Shown: positions 33,799 to 46,060 of the stretch, in pieces | How the letters are laid out: every line of letters starts with the position of its first letter | How positions within the stretch are numbered: the first letter of the stretch is position 1 | Position numbers and translations under genes: made by a program | Source of the DNA: Artocarpus heterophyllus | Taxonomy: Eukaryota > Streptophyta > Magnoliopsida > Rosales > Moraceae | NCBI GenBank assembly: GCA_025403435.1 | Contig: CM046340.1 | Coordinates: 12,778,091-12,842,090, forward strand | DNA length: 64,000 nucleotides | Direction: 5' to 3' | Notes under the pieces: generated by a model | Database searches by the model: none | The model's input: the letters and a program-made list of their open reading frames with translations, nothing else | Told to the model about the DNA's origin: nothing

Positions 33799-36700
33799 AT
33801 GTCTAATCCAATCATCGCAATTCTCTCAAATGAAAAATTAACCGAAGATAATTTTGTCAAGTGGAAGAGTAACATGAACATTGTACTAATTTGCAAAAGA
33901 TTATAAGTTTGTCCTGACGGAGGAATGTCCTCCAGAGCCTGCTGCTAATGATCCTCATAATGTACGAGAAGCATATGATCGTTGGATTCAAGCAAACAAC
34001 AAGGCCCGCTGTTTTCTTTTGGTTGGGATGTCTGACGTGCTTAGGATGAAGCACGAAAGCATGGAGACTGCTTATGAGATAATGCAGTCTTTGCAAGACA
34101 TGTTTGGTAAACCTTCTGAAAAGGCACGCCACGAAGCCGTTAAGGCAGTAATGAATGCAAAAATGAAGGCAGGGATTTCGGTCAGAGAACATGTTCTCAA
34201 CATGGTTAACTATCTCCATGAGGCCGAGGTCAACGGGGCTATAATAGATGAAGCCACACAGGTGGGGATGATTTTAGAAACCCTCTCCCCTGCGTTCCTT
34301 CAGTTCAAAAGCAACTATTTCATGAACAAGCTGAAATATAACATGACTGAGTTGCTTAATGAGCTTCAAACCTTCAAGTCTATTTCGAAAGAAAAGACTA
34401 AAGAAGCTGAGGCAAATGTTGCAGAAGCTCAACCTTCCTCTTTTGCCCAAAAGAATAAGAAGAGGAAGGGGACTGAAGGAAGTGGTAAGTCTAAGAATGG
34501 AAGGCAACATAAGAAGAACAAAAGCAATAACAGCAAAAAGAGCTCCAACCAAAAGAAGCCCAACGGAAAATGTTTCCACTGCGGTGTAGTTGGACACTGG
34601 AAGAGAAACTGCAAGAAGTGTCTTCAGGAGCTCAAAGAAAAGAAGAACAACGGTAAATCAGATTTACTCGTTTTAGAAGCCTGTTTAGTTGAAGATGATT
34701 CTTCACCTTGGATAATTGATTCAGGGGCAATTAACCATGTTTGTTCTTCTTTGTAGATGCTTAGTTCTTCAAGGGAGCTTGCCGACGGGGAACAAACGAT
34801 GAGAGTGGGAACGGGAGAGGTTGTTTCGGCAAGAGCAGTGGGAGTTGTTAAACTTTATTTTAGAAATAAGTTTTTAATTTTAGACAATGTTTATTACATT
34901 CCTTGTTTTCGCATAAATTTGATTTCTGTTTCCAGGTTGTTTGAACAAATGTTTAATGTTTCTTTTAATAATAATTATGTTAATATTTCTAGAAATGGTT
35001 TGGATATTTGTTCTGCGCATCTGGAAAATGGGCTTTACACCTTAAGGCCCAACGAAAAAGCACTGCTCAATACCGAAATGTTCAAAGTTGAACAACCTAA
35101 ACCCAAGAAGCAAAAGATTTCTTCTAATAATGAAACATACCTATGGCACCTTAGATTAGGTCATGTCAACCTTGACAGAATTAACAGACTGGTAAAGGAA
35201 GGTCCTTTAAAAGAGCTAAAAGTTAGTTTTCTACCAGTTTGTGAATCTTGTCTTGAAGGTAAAATGACTAAGAGGCCTTTCTCTGCAAAAGGCGAAAGGG
35301 CCAAGGAACCACTTGAGCTAATACATTCAGACGTCTGTGGTCCAATGAATATACAAGCCCGTGGTGGTTATGAATATTTCGTCACATTTTTTGATGATTA
35401 TTCAAGGTATGGTTACATATACCTAATGCAAAGGAAATCTGAAACTTTCGGAAAGTTCAAAGAATTCCAAGCGGAAGCTGAAAAGCAATTAGGAAAGACG
35501 GTGAAGAGTCTTCGATCTGATCGAGGAGGAGAATACCTTGATACTGAATTCAAGGATTATATGATAGAACATGGTATTCTATCACAACTCACCGCACTTG
35601 GAACACCACAACAAAATGGTGTTGCAGAGAGAAGAAATAGAACGCTGCTTGATATGGTGAGATCCATGCTTAGCTACTCATCATTACCCACTTCATTTTG
35701 GGGATATGCACTACAAACTGCAGTATATCTTCTAAACATAGTTCCATCTAAGTCTATTTCAAAAACACCTCTAGAGTTATGGAATGGTCGCAAACCTAGT
35801 ATGCGACATATCCGTATATGGGGGTGTCCAGCACATGTGCTGAAAGGTAAGACTGGGAAGTTGGAGCCACGTTCTGAAGTATGCTTATTTGTGGGATACC
35901 CAAAGGGAACGAGGGGAGGTTTGTTTTATAGTCTACAGGATAAGAAAGTATTTGTATCGACAAATGCCACTTTTCTCGAGAATGATTATATGACAAACTA
36001 TAAACCTCGTAGCAAAATTGTACTTGAAGAGTTACTTTCTGATCAGATCAGACCGCAATCGACAACTGTTGTCGAAGGACAAAATGAGGAGGCCACATCT
36101 TCCTATCAGAATGTCATACCACCTCGACGTAGTGGGAGGGTTGTGAGACCACCTGCTCGCTACAGGGAACTTGGAGAAGCAAATGTTGCTATCTCTGATA
36201 ATGGTGAGGATGATCCATTGACATATCGTGATGCAATGGAAGTTTCTGAGAAGGAAAAATGGCTGGAGGCTATGAACCTTGAAATGGAGTCCATGTACTC
36301 CAATTCAGTCTGGGATCTTGTAGACCTACCTGAAGGGATAAAACCCATAGGGTGCAAATGGATTTACAAGAAGAAAATAGGAGTGGATGGGAAAGTTGAG
36401 ACTTTCAAAGCTAGGCTTGTGGCAAAGGGTTATACCCAAAAGGAGGGAGTTGACTATGAAGAAACTTTCTCGCCTGTAGCTATGCTTAAATCCATTCGGA
36501 TTCTTTTATCCATTGCTGCTTGTCTTGATTATGAGATATGACAAATGGATGTCAAGACTGCCTTTTTGAATGGCTATCTTGAGGAAAGCATCTATATGGT
36601 GCAACCAGAAGGGTTTGTAGTTAAAGGTCAAGAGCAAAAGGTTTGCAAGTTGCAGAGGTCCATCTATGGACTCAAGCAAGCTTCAAGATCTTGGAACTTG

Positions 36701-37789
36701 AGATTTGATAAAGCGATCAAATCTTATGGTTTCGATCAAAATATTGATGAACCTTGTGTTTACAAGTACATCAAAGAAAAGAAGGTGGTCTTCTTGGTTC
36801 TTTATGTAGATGATATCCTACTCATTGGGAATGATGTAGGAGTATTATCTGATGTAAAGAAATGGCTCGCCAGCAATTTCCAAATGAAAGATTTAGGAGA
36901 AGCAAGTTATGTTCTTGGAATTCAACACATAAGAGATCGCAAGAACAAACTGTTGGCGCTGTCTCAGGCATCGTATATCGATAAGGTACTTATCAGATTT
37001 TCGATGCGAAACTCCAAGAAAGGTAATTTGCCTACACGTCATGGAGTTTATCTTTCAAAAGAGTAGTGTCCTAAGACACCTTAAGAGGAAGAAAATATGA
37101 GACGGGTACCCTATGCATCTGCAGTAGGAAGTCTAATGTATGCCATGTTGTGTACAAGACCTGACATTTGCTATGCGGTGGGTATAGTCAGTCGGTATCA
37201 ATCCAACCCAGGATTAGATCATTGGGTAGCGGTTAAACATATTCTCAAGTATCTTAGGAGAACGAGAAACTATATGCTAGTTTATTCTGGTGAGAATTTG
37301 ATTCCCATTGGATACACTGATTCTAATTTTCAATCAGACAAAGACACACGTAAATCTACGTCTGGATCAGTGTTTACTTTTTGTGGTGGAGCCATAGTTT
37401 GGAGAAGCATCAAACAATCTTGTATTGCTGATTCAACTATGGAAACAGAATATGTGGCTGCTTGTGAAGCAGCTAAAGAAGCTGTTTGGCTCCGTAAGTT
37501 CTTAAATGATTTGGAAGTAGTTCCAGACATGGATAAACCACTCACACTGTATTGTGACAACAGTGGTGCAGTGGCAAATTCAAGAGAACCTAGAAGCCAC
37601 AAAAGAGGAAAGCATATAGAAAGAAAATATCATTTGATTAGAGAGATAGTACATCGAGGTGATGTGGAAATTGTGAAGATAGCGTCGGAAAATAACCTTG
37701 CCGACCCTTTCACCAAGACGTTACCTGCAAAGAGCTTTGAGGGACACTTGGAAGGCTTAGTTCTTAGAGACATGTCTCACCTGCTTTAG
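33799..37789 (+). pseudogene. Copia gag-pol polyprotein, interrupted
   Basis: The polyprotein would form particles, cut itself, copy the RNA and integrate the DNA. Gag starts at ATG 33799 (MSNPIIAILSNEKLTEDNF). A frameshift at about 33895 moves the frame by one, and the rest stays in one frame. Seen in order: a zinc knuckle CFHCGVVGHWKRNC (34571-34612); protease DSGA (34718-34729); integrase HHCC with WHLRLGHVN and CESCLEGK (from about 35140) and catalytic-core words SDVCGP and RSDRGGEY; reverse transcriptase YVDD (36803-36814); RNase H with GYTDSNFQSDKDTRKSTSG (near 37310) and DNSGAVA (near 37556). Stops interrupt it at 34754-34756, 36539-36541, 37064-37066 and 37082-37084. It ends at TAG 37787-37789. 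Not functional as it stands. Confidence 0.93.
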
Positions 37790-37803
37790 GGCAAGTGGGA
37801 GAT
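37789..37803 (+). other. Polypurine tract of the Copia element
   Basis: GGGCAAGTGGGAGAT directly before the 3' LTR, overlapping the end of the pol frame. Confidence 0.8.
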
Positions 37804-39310
37804 TGTTGGGTTTGATGCCCTAAAAACTGTGACATTGTACATATTATTAATAAATAAATAAAGTGACATTTATAATTATTTTGGTTGCTTATATGTGTTA
37901 TGAATACATTTATAAACATAAAAAAAATTCCATGATTATTTATGTGACTATAAATTTAGCATATAGATGTTGTATGTTTGGGGATAAAATTTATAGATAA
38001 TAATCTAAATAGTCCGTAATAATTAATTAAAGTTTGGGATCTTTAATTAATAATAATAATAATAAATTACAAGTACGGTCCAATCTCATCTAAAATGAAA
38101 TAGTCATTATCCGGACTATTAATGTAGAGACATTGGGTTGGATGTACTTTATATAATGAGATTATATAGGACTGGACCAGATAAATTATGAATCTCTAAT
38201 AATCATCTGTTACAAATAGAGTATTCAAATTTATCACTATGATGATCATATATTTGATAGTCTTAATCCTGAGTATTTATTAGACTCCTATTTATTACAT
38301 TATGTTTTTTGACTTGCATGGTAAGATTTGTCTAAGCACAGATTATAACTTAGCATCTTGGAAACATAAAGTAATGAATGGCTGGGAATAATATTATACA
38401 GATATGGAATCCATTCCTTCCCTATAGAAGTTAGAAAAATAGTTCTCTTGAGTGATAATTCAAGTTTTGAACAGTAGAGCGCTCGTTCATAATAAGATTA
38501 TGAATTAATTGTTCATTAGAGAATTATTGGAACTCAAGGATAAAGATGTAATAAAAGAGGTGAACGGAAATTGAACCTAGCTCTTATTATGAACTATTTA
38601 TGGAGGACTGACTTATATGTAATGATTATATCAATGGACTACTCGTTAATTTTCTTTGAGTAATTATACTATAATCTCAAGAGTTCAGTTTCAGGTTTTT
38701 AGTGGAGTAACACTGAAACTAATAAATTTGGCACATTAATTAAAGAGTTTAATTAAATGTCAAATTTATTGGAGCTTGGGTTATAGGTCCATAGGTCCCC
38801 AATACCACCTCTGTAACACTATATTGGATTTTGCATAGAATGAATTATACATGTTTAATTTAGAATTTTTGAATTCTGAATTAATTTTTCACACTTAAAT
38901 TATTAACGTGACACAGAAAAATGTTCTCTGTGACACATAATGTAATGTGATAAATGTTGTCACATTTAACTGAGCATTAGTTAATTAATTGATAATTGTT
39001 AAAATCTATTCTTAAATAAATATGATTTATTTTTTAATTTAGATTTGGATATATATATATATATGGTTTTGAACCAAATCTTTTTATATATATATATATA
39101 AGATTTTATAATATATTAATATATATATATATTAATATAATATTATAAATAAATAAAAAAAAAAAAAGGAGGAAGCGTAACTGCTGTTACGCTTCACGTT
39201 TCACTTTTTTGCCTTTATATATATATGTACCGAATCTATGTGATTCGGTCAAAGTCAAAAAAAAAAAGGGGGCAAGTTTTTTTTTTTTTTTTTTCTCGGC
39301 AAGTTACTTT

Positions 39311-39354
<44 letters not shown>

Positions 39355-39848
39355 AACCAAATATAGATTCGGGAAAGGGGAAAGAGGAAAGAGGAAAACA
39401 AAAGAAGAAAAGGAAAGGAAAAGAAAAAGGAAAGAAAAATTACTAATAGCTCAGTTATAAAAAGGGAGAGATAACAGTTATCTCAGTAATTTTTATACAC
39501 ATAATTCTAAGAGAGAAAAACTGAGAGTTATTCTCTAAAAAAAAAAAAAAAAGGTCTGCTATCTCATGTGTTGAGTACATAGCAGATTCAGAAAAGTGTG
39601 AGGATAATTCATTCTTGCAGTTTGACGCCCACTCGTCTTTCCATTGGTGTGGAGGCCTGGTTTGGAAGATCGTGGTGTCAAAGAGGAAAGCTAGGATACC
39701 CTGATAGTCTTCAAAAGGTTAGTAAAAAATTCCTAAAGCTTTCTGTAATTAAAATTATATATCTATTCCCGATGAACAAAGTTTTCAGAAAATTTTTGTT
39801 TGTCAACGATCCGTTCCTTCCGCTGCGTTTCATGTTTTAATTCCAACA
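37804..39848 (+). repeat. 3' LTR of the Copia element
   Basis: Length 2045 bp, collinear with 30171-32213. It has a longer (TA)n tract at 39315-39351. Its last bases, read antisense, provide the new end of the bHLH frame (see 39837-39848). Confidence 0.93.
39837..39848 (-). other. LTR bases read as the new end of the bHLH frame
   Basis: Continuing the exon 6 frame across the junction on the minus strand gives TGT TGG AAT TAA. The current frame therefore gains CWN and stops in place of the original NFH and stop, and the total length stays 198 residues. This is read directly; expression is not known. Confidence 0.8.
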
Positions 39849-39853
39849 GTGAG
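39849..39853. repeat. Target site duplication of the Copia element, right copy (GTGAG)
   Basis: Matches 30166-30170. It lies inside exon 6 of the bHLH gene. Confidence 0.9.
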
Positions 39854-41053
39854 AGCATTCTCCATATCCTTCTCTCTCTAACATCTGGTCCAAATGTACT
39901 GTGTTTGTCCCCTGAGTCATAACCACATTGCTGACCTATTTTTTCAGCTTAAAACATAAGAATGCACATAGAATTTAGTTGTTTTTTAAAGTCAAATATG
40001 TAACATGAACATCATGAAGATGTACAAACAAGTACCTGCAATGTGTTGGTAGAATCCGTACTCGGGGAATTGAAATCGTAGTACATAGTTGCAGCGGATA
40101 GCTTCATGGATAGAAACTTGAAAATGGGAAAGAAATGTTTAGTTTTAGTTTCAAGCAAAAACATTGGAAAAGAAATACTACTTGTAGTTTCCTGTAATTT
40201 TAAGTACATGTCATAAGAAACAGCCTCCAATAGTATTGTTGAATATTGGCTTACCTTAATCTGATTCTGAAGTGATTGAACATAACTAATAACCACATCC
40301 AACATTACTGCCATTCCCATTGTCTGTTTAAAAGAAATTAAATATCTAGTAGTTATAATTATCAATTAAATTTTATTATTTAAAAGGCCTGGACAAAAGA
40401 TTTGAGTAATAATTATTACCTTATAACATCCTAGAACTAGAGTTTGAAGGCATTTGAACCTGTCGTTTATTTTCTTTCTTCTTACCTACTTTGAGCAAAT
40501 TAGCTTAGTTAATGATGTATAATTAATTCGCATATTAAGTACGTGCTGTTAAACGCCATTACAGAAGGCCTTTTAGGAAGAAAGATTCAAAGAAAAAGAA
40601 GCAAATAATATTTAATGAAACAATATGTAATAATACCAGTACCCTTTCTGCCAAGCTGTGGCTATCAGTAGCTTGGCCTCTCTTTGCTCTTACGTGAATA
40701 ACTTCTTCTGTCTTGTTGCCATCTTTGGAATGGCCTCTCCTTCTCTTTGTTCCTCCTTTGCTCTTTTTAAGCATCAACATCAACAGCAAACAATTTCAAA
40801 CATAAAATACCCCACAAACAGAAAGATCAAACTAGAAACTATTCAGCCAAAAAAAAGGTCTTGGAAAATTTAAAAGAAAATCATATTGTACCTTTTCTTT
40901 GTTGTTTTGAAGGCTAAAATGATGATGATTATCAGCTAAGACAATATTTGGATGATTAGAATTGGAGAAGCTGTGAATATTATGAGTGAAGTTCATGGGG
41001 AGATGAGTTTGTTGTTGTTGATAGGAGAAAGTACTATATTCAGAGAAAGCCAT
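39849..41053 (-). CDS. bHLH transcription factor, BEE-like, cut in its last exon by a Copia element
   Basis: BEE-type bHLH proteins are nuclear DNA-binding regulators of growth downstream of brassinosteroid and other signals. Six exons join in phase 0: 40892-41053, 40643-40762, 40420-40485, 40255-40323, 40036-40116 and 39849-39935. Exon 1 starts MAFSEYSTFSYQQQQTHLPM. Exon 2 ends KRGQATDSHSLAER, the basic region with the H-E-R contact set. Exon 3 is VRRKKINDRFKCLQTLVLGC plus YK. Exon 4 is TMGMAVMLDVVISYVQSLQN plus QIK, giving the second helix. Exon 5 starts FLSMKLSAATMYYDFNSPST. Exon 6 ends EREGYGECSH at the target duplication; three codons and the stop lie at 30154-30165. Before the insertion the protein had 198 residues, short in its N-terminus for the family. 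Splice sites of exon 1 and exon 2 are the weakest. Confidence 0.88.
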
Positions 41054-42143
41054 GAAATATGATTTATTAGCTGAGTTGAAATTTTTGTTTCCAATGCATT
41101 TATATAACAAGGTTGTCCATGAGAATGAGCTTCATATATATTATTAGAGTCCAAATTCAAGGAGTCTAAAGGCTTTTGTAATTGGTAAACTCATCTAGCA
41201 TTTATTAGAGAGACGAAATCACCTCAATATTGATCATTTTTGTATTAAAATAAAAGAAAAATGTGAGAGGGCGATGCTTTGTTCAGTTACACACGCATTA
41301 TCATTTCACTTCTCGTAAGTTGACTTGTAGAAAATATATTAATTAGTATGTTCAACAATATATCCTCATTTAGTTATGTGGGACATCTAAAAGCCTTAAT
41401 ATAAAAAAATAAATAGAAAAAAAAAAGATATGCGGTTGAAAGTTCAAGAACCATATGCTGGCCCAGAAGACACTAATTCTTGAAAAATAAAATGACATCA
41501 ATTATTAGACTTTATCTAATTAATTGGGTTGATTGATCTTTCATTTATTTCTCTTTTGTCTCTCTCTCTCCTTTTTTCTTTTTTTTTTTTTAATTTTGGG
41601 GGATTGATCTTTCATTTCTAATTAAGCAGAAATTTGTCCTTATTTTAGACGTTTAAATCATCAATTTTTGTCGTGAAGTGGATTTTGTAACTTAATTTAT
41701 TGCTTTAGTAGAAGCCTTAAGCATGCACGTCTTTTCCTACCTTTCATATTAATCTCCATTCCTATTATGAAAGTGGCGTGCATAAACTTCCAAAAAGTAT
41801 CGACCCCATACATGCATTTACGAGCCTAACTATTATTTGTTTATATAGCTCACATTATTATTTATAATTAAGATATGTATTTATTTTTATAATTATATAT
41901 GACAAAAATATTAAAAAAATATGCATATTTTGATAGTGTGATAAAAAGTTGTCTGCTCTTCTGGATAATTGTGGATTTGAGTGAGTTATAGCACTATATA
42001 AGCAATAAGCTAGTTTTGTGAGGAATATATATTATGCTGGAATTAGGAATAGAAATAATGCTCACTTTTCTCCAACCCTAGATATGATTTTGTAACAGTA
42101 TATAATTGGACTCAAAACATCTTGATACACACAACACCAGTGT
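41054..42143. promoter_or_regulatory. Upstream flank of the bHLH gene
   Basis: On the minus strand TTATATAAATGC lies at about 41097-41108, some 45 bases before the ATG. It could be a TATA box, though it is close to the start. The remainder is AT-rich spacer with T- and CT-rich tracts at 41553-41600 and no recognised gene. Confidence 0.4.
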
Positions 42144-42787
42144 TGATGGTGGAAAATGATCAACTTAATAATGTTCACAAATCACTCATGGTTCGCATGG
42201 ATTAATATGGTAAAAATAAAAAAGGATGAAAGCAAGAAGAAGACACATATATTTATAGTAGTTCACTCTTTAATAAGCTATGTCTACTATATTTTTCTTA
42301 TCAAGAGTTCGTATATAAGACACAGATTTTCCAAAAATGAAAGGACGGAGATGGTGTTTTTGATCTAGGCGAGGAGGTTTTTTCTCCTTTTTTTGTCTAC
42401 TTCTCCATCTCTCCCTTTATAAAATGCTACATTATTATTAAAAATGATTAGAATATTGCTAATGGGGCAAGAATCTCCGTGCTTTGTACCAGCCTTTCCA
42501 TGGGGTGTCTATACACGTACAAAGATTACATCAAGTTCTGTGCTAGTGGTCTTAATTTTAAGTGCACTGTCTCGACTATTGGTCCTGCCTATTCTTGTAT
42601 GTTTTTCTTGGAATGATGGCCACAATAATGAGCAGAGAATACAAAGCTTTTTTAACTTCATCCTCATCCTAAAGCGACGAGATCAATCAATAATCTCGAC
42701 TTCCACTCTATTTGAAATTAATAGGTCGAGTTGGGCTTTTCATTAACTTTGCCTTCGGGTCCTAGACCATCAAGACCTCCTACAACG
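42144..42787 (-). repeat. 3' LTR of the Tat-type element
   Basis: Starts (plus strand) TGATGGTGGAAAATGATCAA and ends CTCCTACAACG. The terminal CA seems changed to CG. Confidence 0.75.
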
Positions 42788-43789
42788 ATTGCTTCCCCAA
42801 GCGTGGAGTGACTTGGCAAGTTGCTTTGCGTTTTTGGCAGTCGAGGATGTGGCAAGTCTCCCGTTGCTTGAGAGTTGAGGGTCGTGTTCCTAAGAATAGC
42901 TTACTAAAAAAGCTTTTGACTGAAGTCATGATTGCATTTGACATTCAAACTTCTCGATCAGCCAAACAGCCATGTCTGTTAGGATAGATGTCTATCCCTA
43001 CAGAAGGTGTCGCATCATTCTGAGGAGATTTTGATTTAGGCCATTGGATCATCAAGGAGATTTCTCGTCTAAGTTTTGAGTCGTTGGATAGAGACCTTTG
43101 GCTACCTTAATCTTTGATCATTGGATCAATGATTCCCTCGCATGACAGCTCCGATCTCTCCCTTGCAAGAGTACTTATGGGCTTTGAAACCCTTCTTGCC
43201 TTATTCAATCTAGATTTCAAATCTCTCTCTCCTAGAATTCTCTCTTAGACTTTTTCTTCTTCAAACTCTCTTCTTCTTCTTTAAACTTTCTCTTCTTCTT
43301 CTTGACTTCAAAACCAGATTCTTTTACCGAATCTACTGCAACTTTCTTGTGGATCTAGCTATTATAACTTGAAGATCTCAAACATTCGAATCTCACTCAA
43401 TAACCAATAAGTCGCTAAACTTTAAACTTCACTATTAAGCTTTTCAAGTTCTTCCTATTTTTGGCATTCTTTCAAATTTCTGGGTTTGTTCCTACAAAAC
43501 ATAGGATAGATTTAAGGTAAAACACTAGGAGAGAATGAAACATACTAATTTAGGCTATTTTGAGGCTTTGCTGCCATCTTTTGGAATTTTCAAACTACTA
43601 TGGTCAATTCTGGGTTTTTACCCATAATTTGGCTGTCAAAATCAAAGGCGTTTTGTGTTGATTATTTGGTTTGTAGTTGATTGTAGACCAAGCATGTATA
43701 TTTTAGTTGTCAAGTCGACCTCTTAATATAGGGTATTGGCTTTTTTTTTCTTCTTTTATTCGATCATGTCTTCATTTAGTCATCATTGA

Positions 43790-46060
43790 GAGGTTGAGTC
43801 TTCTTCTCAAGTTCGCCTAGATGCCGTCAGGACCACCGAGACATCTCGACTACATGATGAGACTATCCCTAAAAATGATCCCATTTTCAGGGATATTGAT
43901 GATTTTAGCACTGTCCCTTCTATAGATAGTGTCAATGACTTGGTGGACAATATCCCTATTCCACTCTCCATTCTGAACCCTAGGTATCCTCGCTTGGTGA
44001 TGACGGATCCCAAAGTCCAAGGCTTGTTATCCATCAGAATGGCTGCACCATGTGACAAGCCATTGGCAGCTTGCACTAGTTAGATTATATCATAGAAAAC
44101 CAAGGAGACCATATCCCACTACAAAGCCCATAATGTCCATAGGACATTTGATGAGAGCAAGGTCGATGGGAGGTACATCAAGTTTGTGATAAGGTCAATG
44201 GGAGGTACTTCAAGTTTGTGATACCTAACAATCATAACTACGCCAATGCCACTCAACTTAGACATCTTGTTGTCTACAACAAATACATCATGGCCAGCCA
44301 GACCTTCCCCTCTATCCCTTTGTCAAGAGGCTCTGTTGCGAGTTTGAGATCTCGCAGATGTAGCTATCACCCAACTTTTCGTACATCTTCTTGGGGATAT
44401 GGATCCTGTGACATCTCTACTTCGACTCTCCCCTTCGCCTGGACGGGTTCTTATACTATTATTATATCAGTCAATCTTCATCTAAGAGCTGCTATGACGT
44501 AGGCGCCTGTAGTCAAGCCAAGGAAAAGATTCCCCTGGTTGTTTTGGATCTTCTTCTTCTACCAATGACTAGAAGAAGACAAAAATGAGGATATAGCCCT
44601 AGGAAGTACGAAGTCAACACCACCTAGAGAATTGCTAGTAAGTCTCTAAAATGCTATAATGTCAAGATTTTTTAGGCTTCCATTGTCTTTAACTTTGAAA
44701 ATTTAGGCCTTTATTAACTTTAGCCTTTTTTATAGAGCTCATCGACTGTCTTGTTCTTTCCTGGCAAAGACATGAAATAATTAAACAGACTACAACCCTT
44801 CTAGAGGGGGAAAGGCAAATTGCAAACCTCCTCACAGAGGAGAATAAAAAGAGGTTGGGATTGATATCCTCTCCCTAATACCTCCTATTTCATCATCATT
44901 CAACCCTCTTCTAGTGGGGGCCCTAAGGGTATTTTTTATATAGTCTTCTTATCATTTGATAATATGTGGTTAACTTAACTTCACTGATATTTTCTTTTGT
45001 AAAGATGTTGAACCTTAAGCTTTCTTCTGAGATCAAGAAGTCTTAGGCCCTGATGAGGTGCTCCACGTCGGGAGGTGCAGCCCCACCGAAAAAGCCTGGC
45101 AGTTCGAAGAAGGATTCGAGTTGTTGACCATCTGATGTCTCTTAATCTAAAAGGCAACACATCAATGACAACACATCATCATTAAAACACCAAAAAGAGA
45201 ATGTGACAATCGAATCCCTAATATTCCCTCTCTTTCTTTTGAAAAAGACATTCCTCTCCTACTCGACGATCGAGTTAGGGGCAAGAATTTCATCATAGGT
45301 GACCTGTCCAATGCCCAGGTGGGGAACATGTTGGAACCTCCTCCTAGATTTAGCCTCGCCTCTAGGCTATATATGAATTTATTTTTAACAAGGACCGGGA
45401 GGCAGCCGAGAAGTCTCTTGTCCTAGAGCGGCACAAGGAGCAAATCTGTAGCTAGGTTAATGTAAGTGTCTTCCAAATTTCCTTTGGATGCTTTATTTCT
45501 TGTTTACTTCTTTCTAATCCTACTGTTTTATATATAGGCTCTATGGTGGACCTTATCTCTTATAGGGAGATTCAACTTACCCAGCCTTCACAAAGAGGTA
45601 GAAGCACCAAGGGCTCTCCTTGACAAAGAGAAATTGGTGGCCAAGGATGCTAAGTTCAAGGAGAGTAAGGCCTAGATTCTCCTCCCCGAGGAGAAAAAGG
45701 ACTCAAAGAATCTCACCGAGACATTCATCGAGCTTTCTGTAGAGATTGAGAGCCTGAAGGAGTAGGCGTATTAGGTTAAGAAGGACCACAAGGCTAATAA
45801 GAAAAAGATCCAAGAACTTCAGGGGTCGATGCTTGACATGATGAAGGAGGCGATCAAGAAGTTCTAGGTGTTGGAAGAATACCAGGAAATCCAAAGGGCC
45901 ATTCTTTAGTCAGTGGGCGAGGAGATCGTTGACCAAATCCAAGCTGCTCATCTCAACTAGGATTTGTCCTTCCTATGTGCTTCTGATGCCTCGTCTTTGG
46001 CCGACAACTCAACTACTATAGAGAAGGAGGCCTTCGACTGTAGAGAAAAGAGCTTTGGGG
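43790..46060 (+). pseudogene. Antisense coding relic in the Tat 3' region
   Basis: On the plus strand, against the element, several pieces read as protein with internal stops. 44200-44480 starts with a FKFVIPNNHNYANATQLRHL stretch. 44990-45130 starts MLNLKLSSEIKKS and continues with a Gly/Ala/Pro/Lys segment. 45590-45960 is Lys/Glu-rich and looks coiled-coil (NKKKIQELQGSMLDMMKEAI). Tat-lineage elements often carry an additional antisense frame here, some related to the plant 'putative gypsy type transposon' domain. I see the composition and strand; the family link is an inference. Confidence 0.45.

Larger units (their letters stand above)
30171..39848 (+). mobile_element. Ty1/Copia LTR retrotransposon, complete structure, disabled coding part
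   Basis: The element is 9678 bp, with LTRs of 2043 and 2045 bp, both TGTTGGG...CAACA, and a 5-base GTGAG duplication. A Met-tRNA-type primer site follows the 5' LTR and a polypurine tract precedes the 3' LTR. Domain order is gag, protease, integrase, reverse transcriptase, RNase H, which defines Copia. The LTRs look nearly identical over most of their length, differing mainly by scattered substitutions and by microsatellite and short-duplication lengths, so the insertion is fairly young. It sits in the last exon of a bHLH gene, in the opposite orientation to that gene. Confidence 0.95.

Noticed and set aside
34274..34614. Minus-strand ORFs inside the Copia gag region
   Set aside because: Leu/Phe-rich shadows of the Lys-rich gag tail on the other strand.
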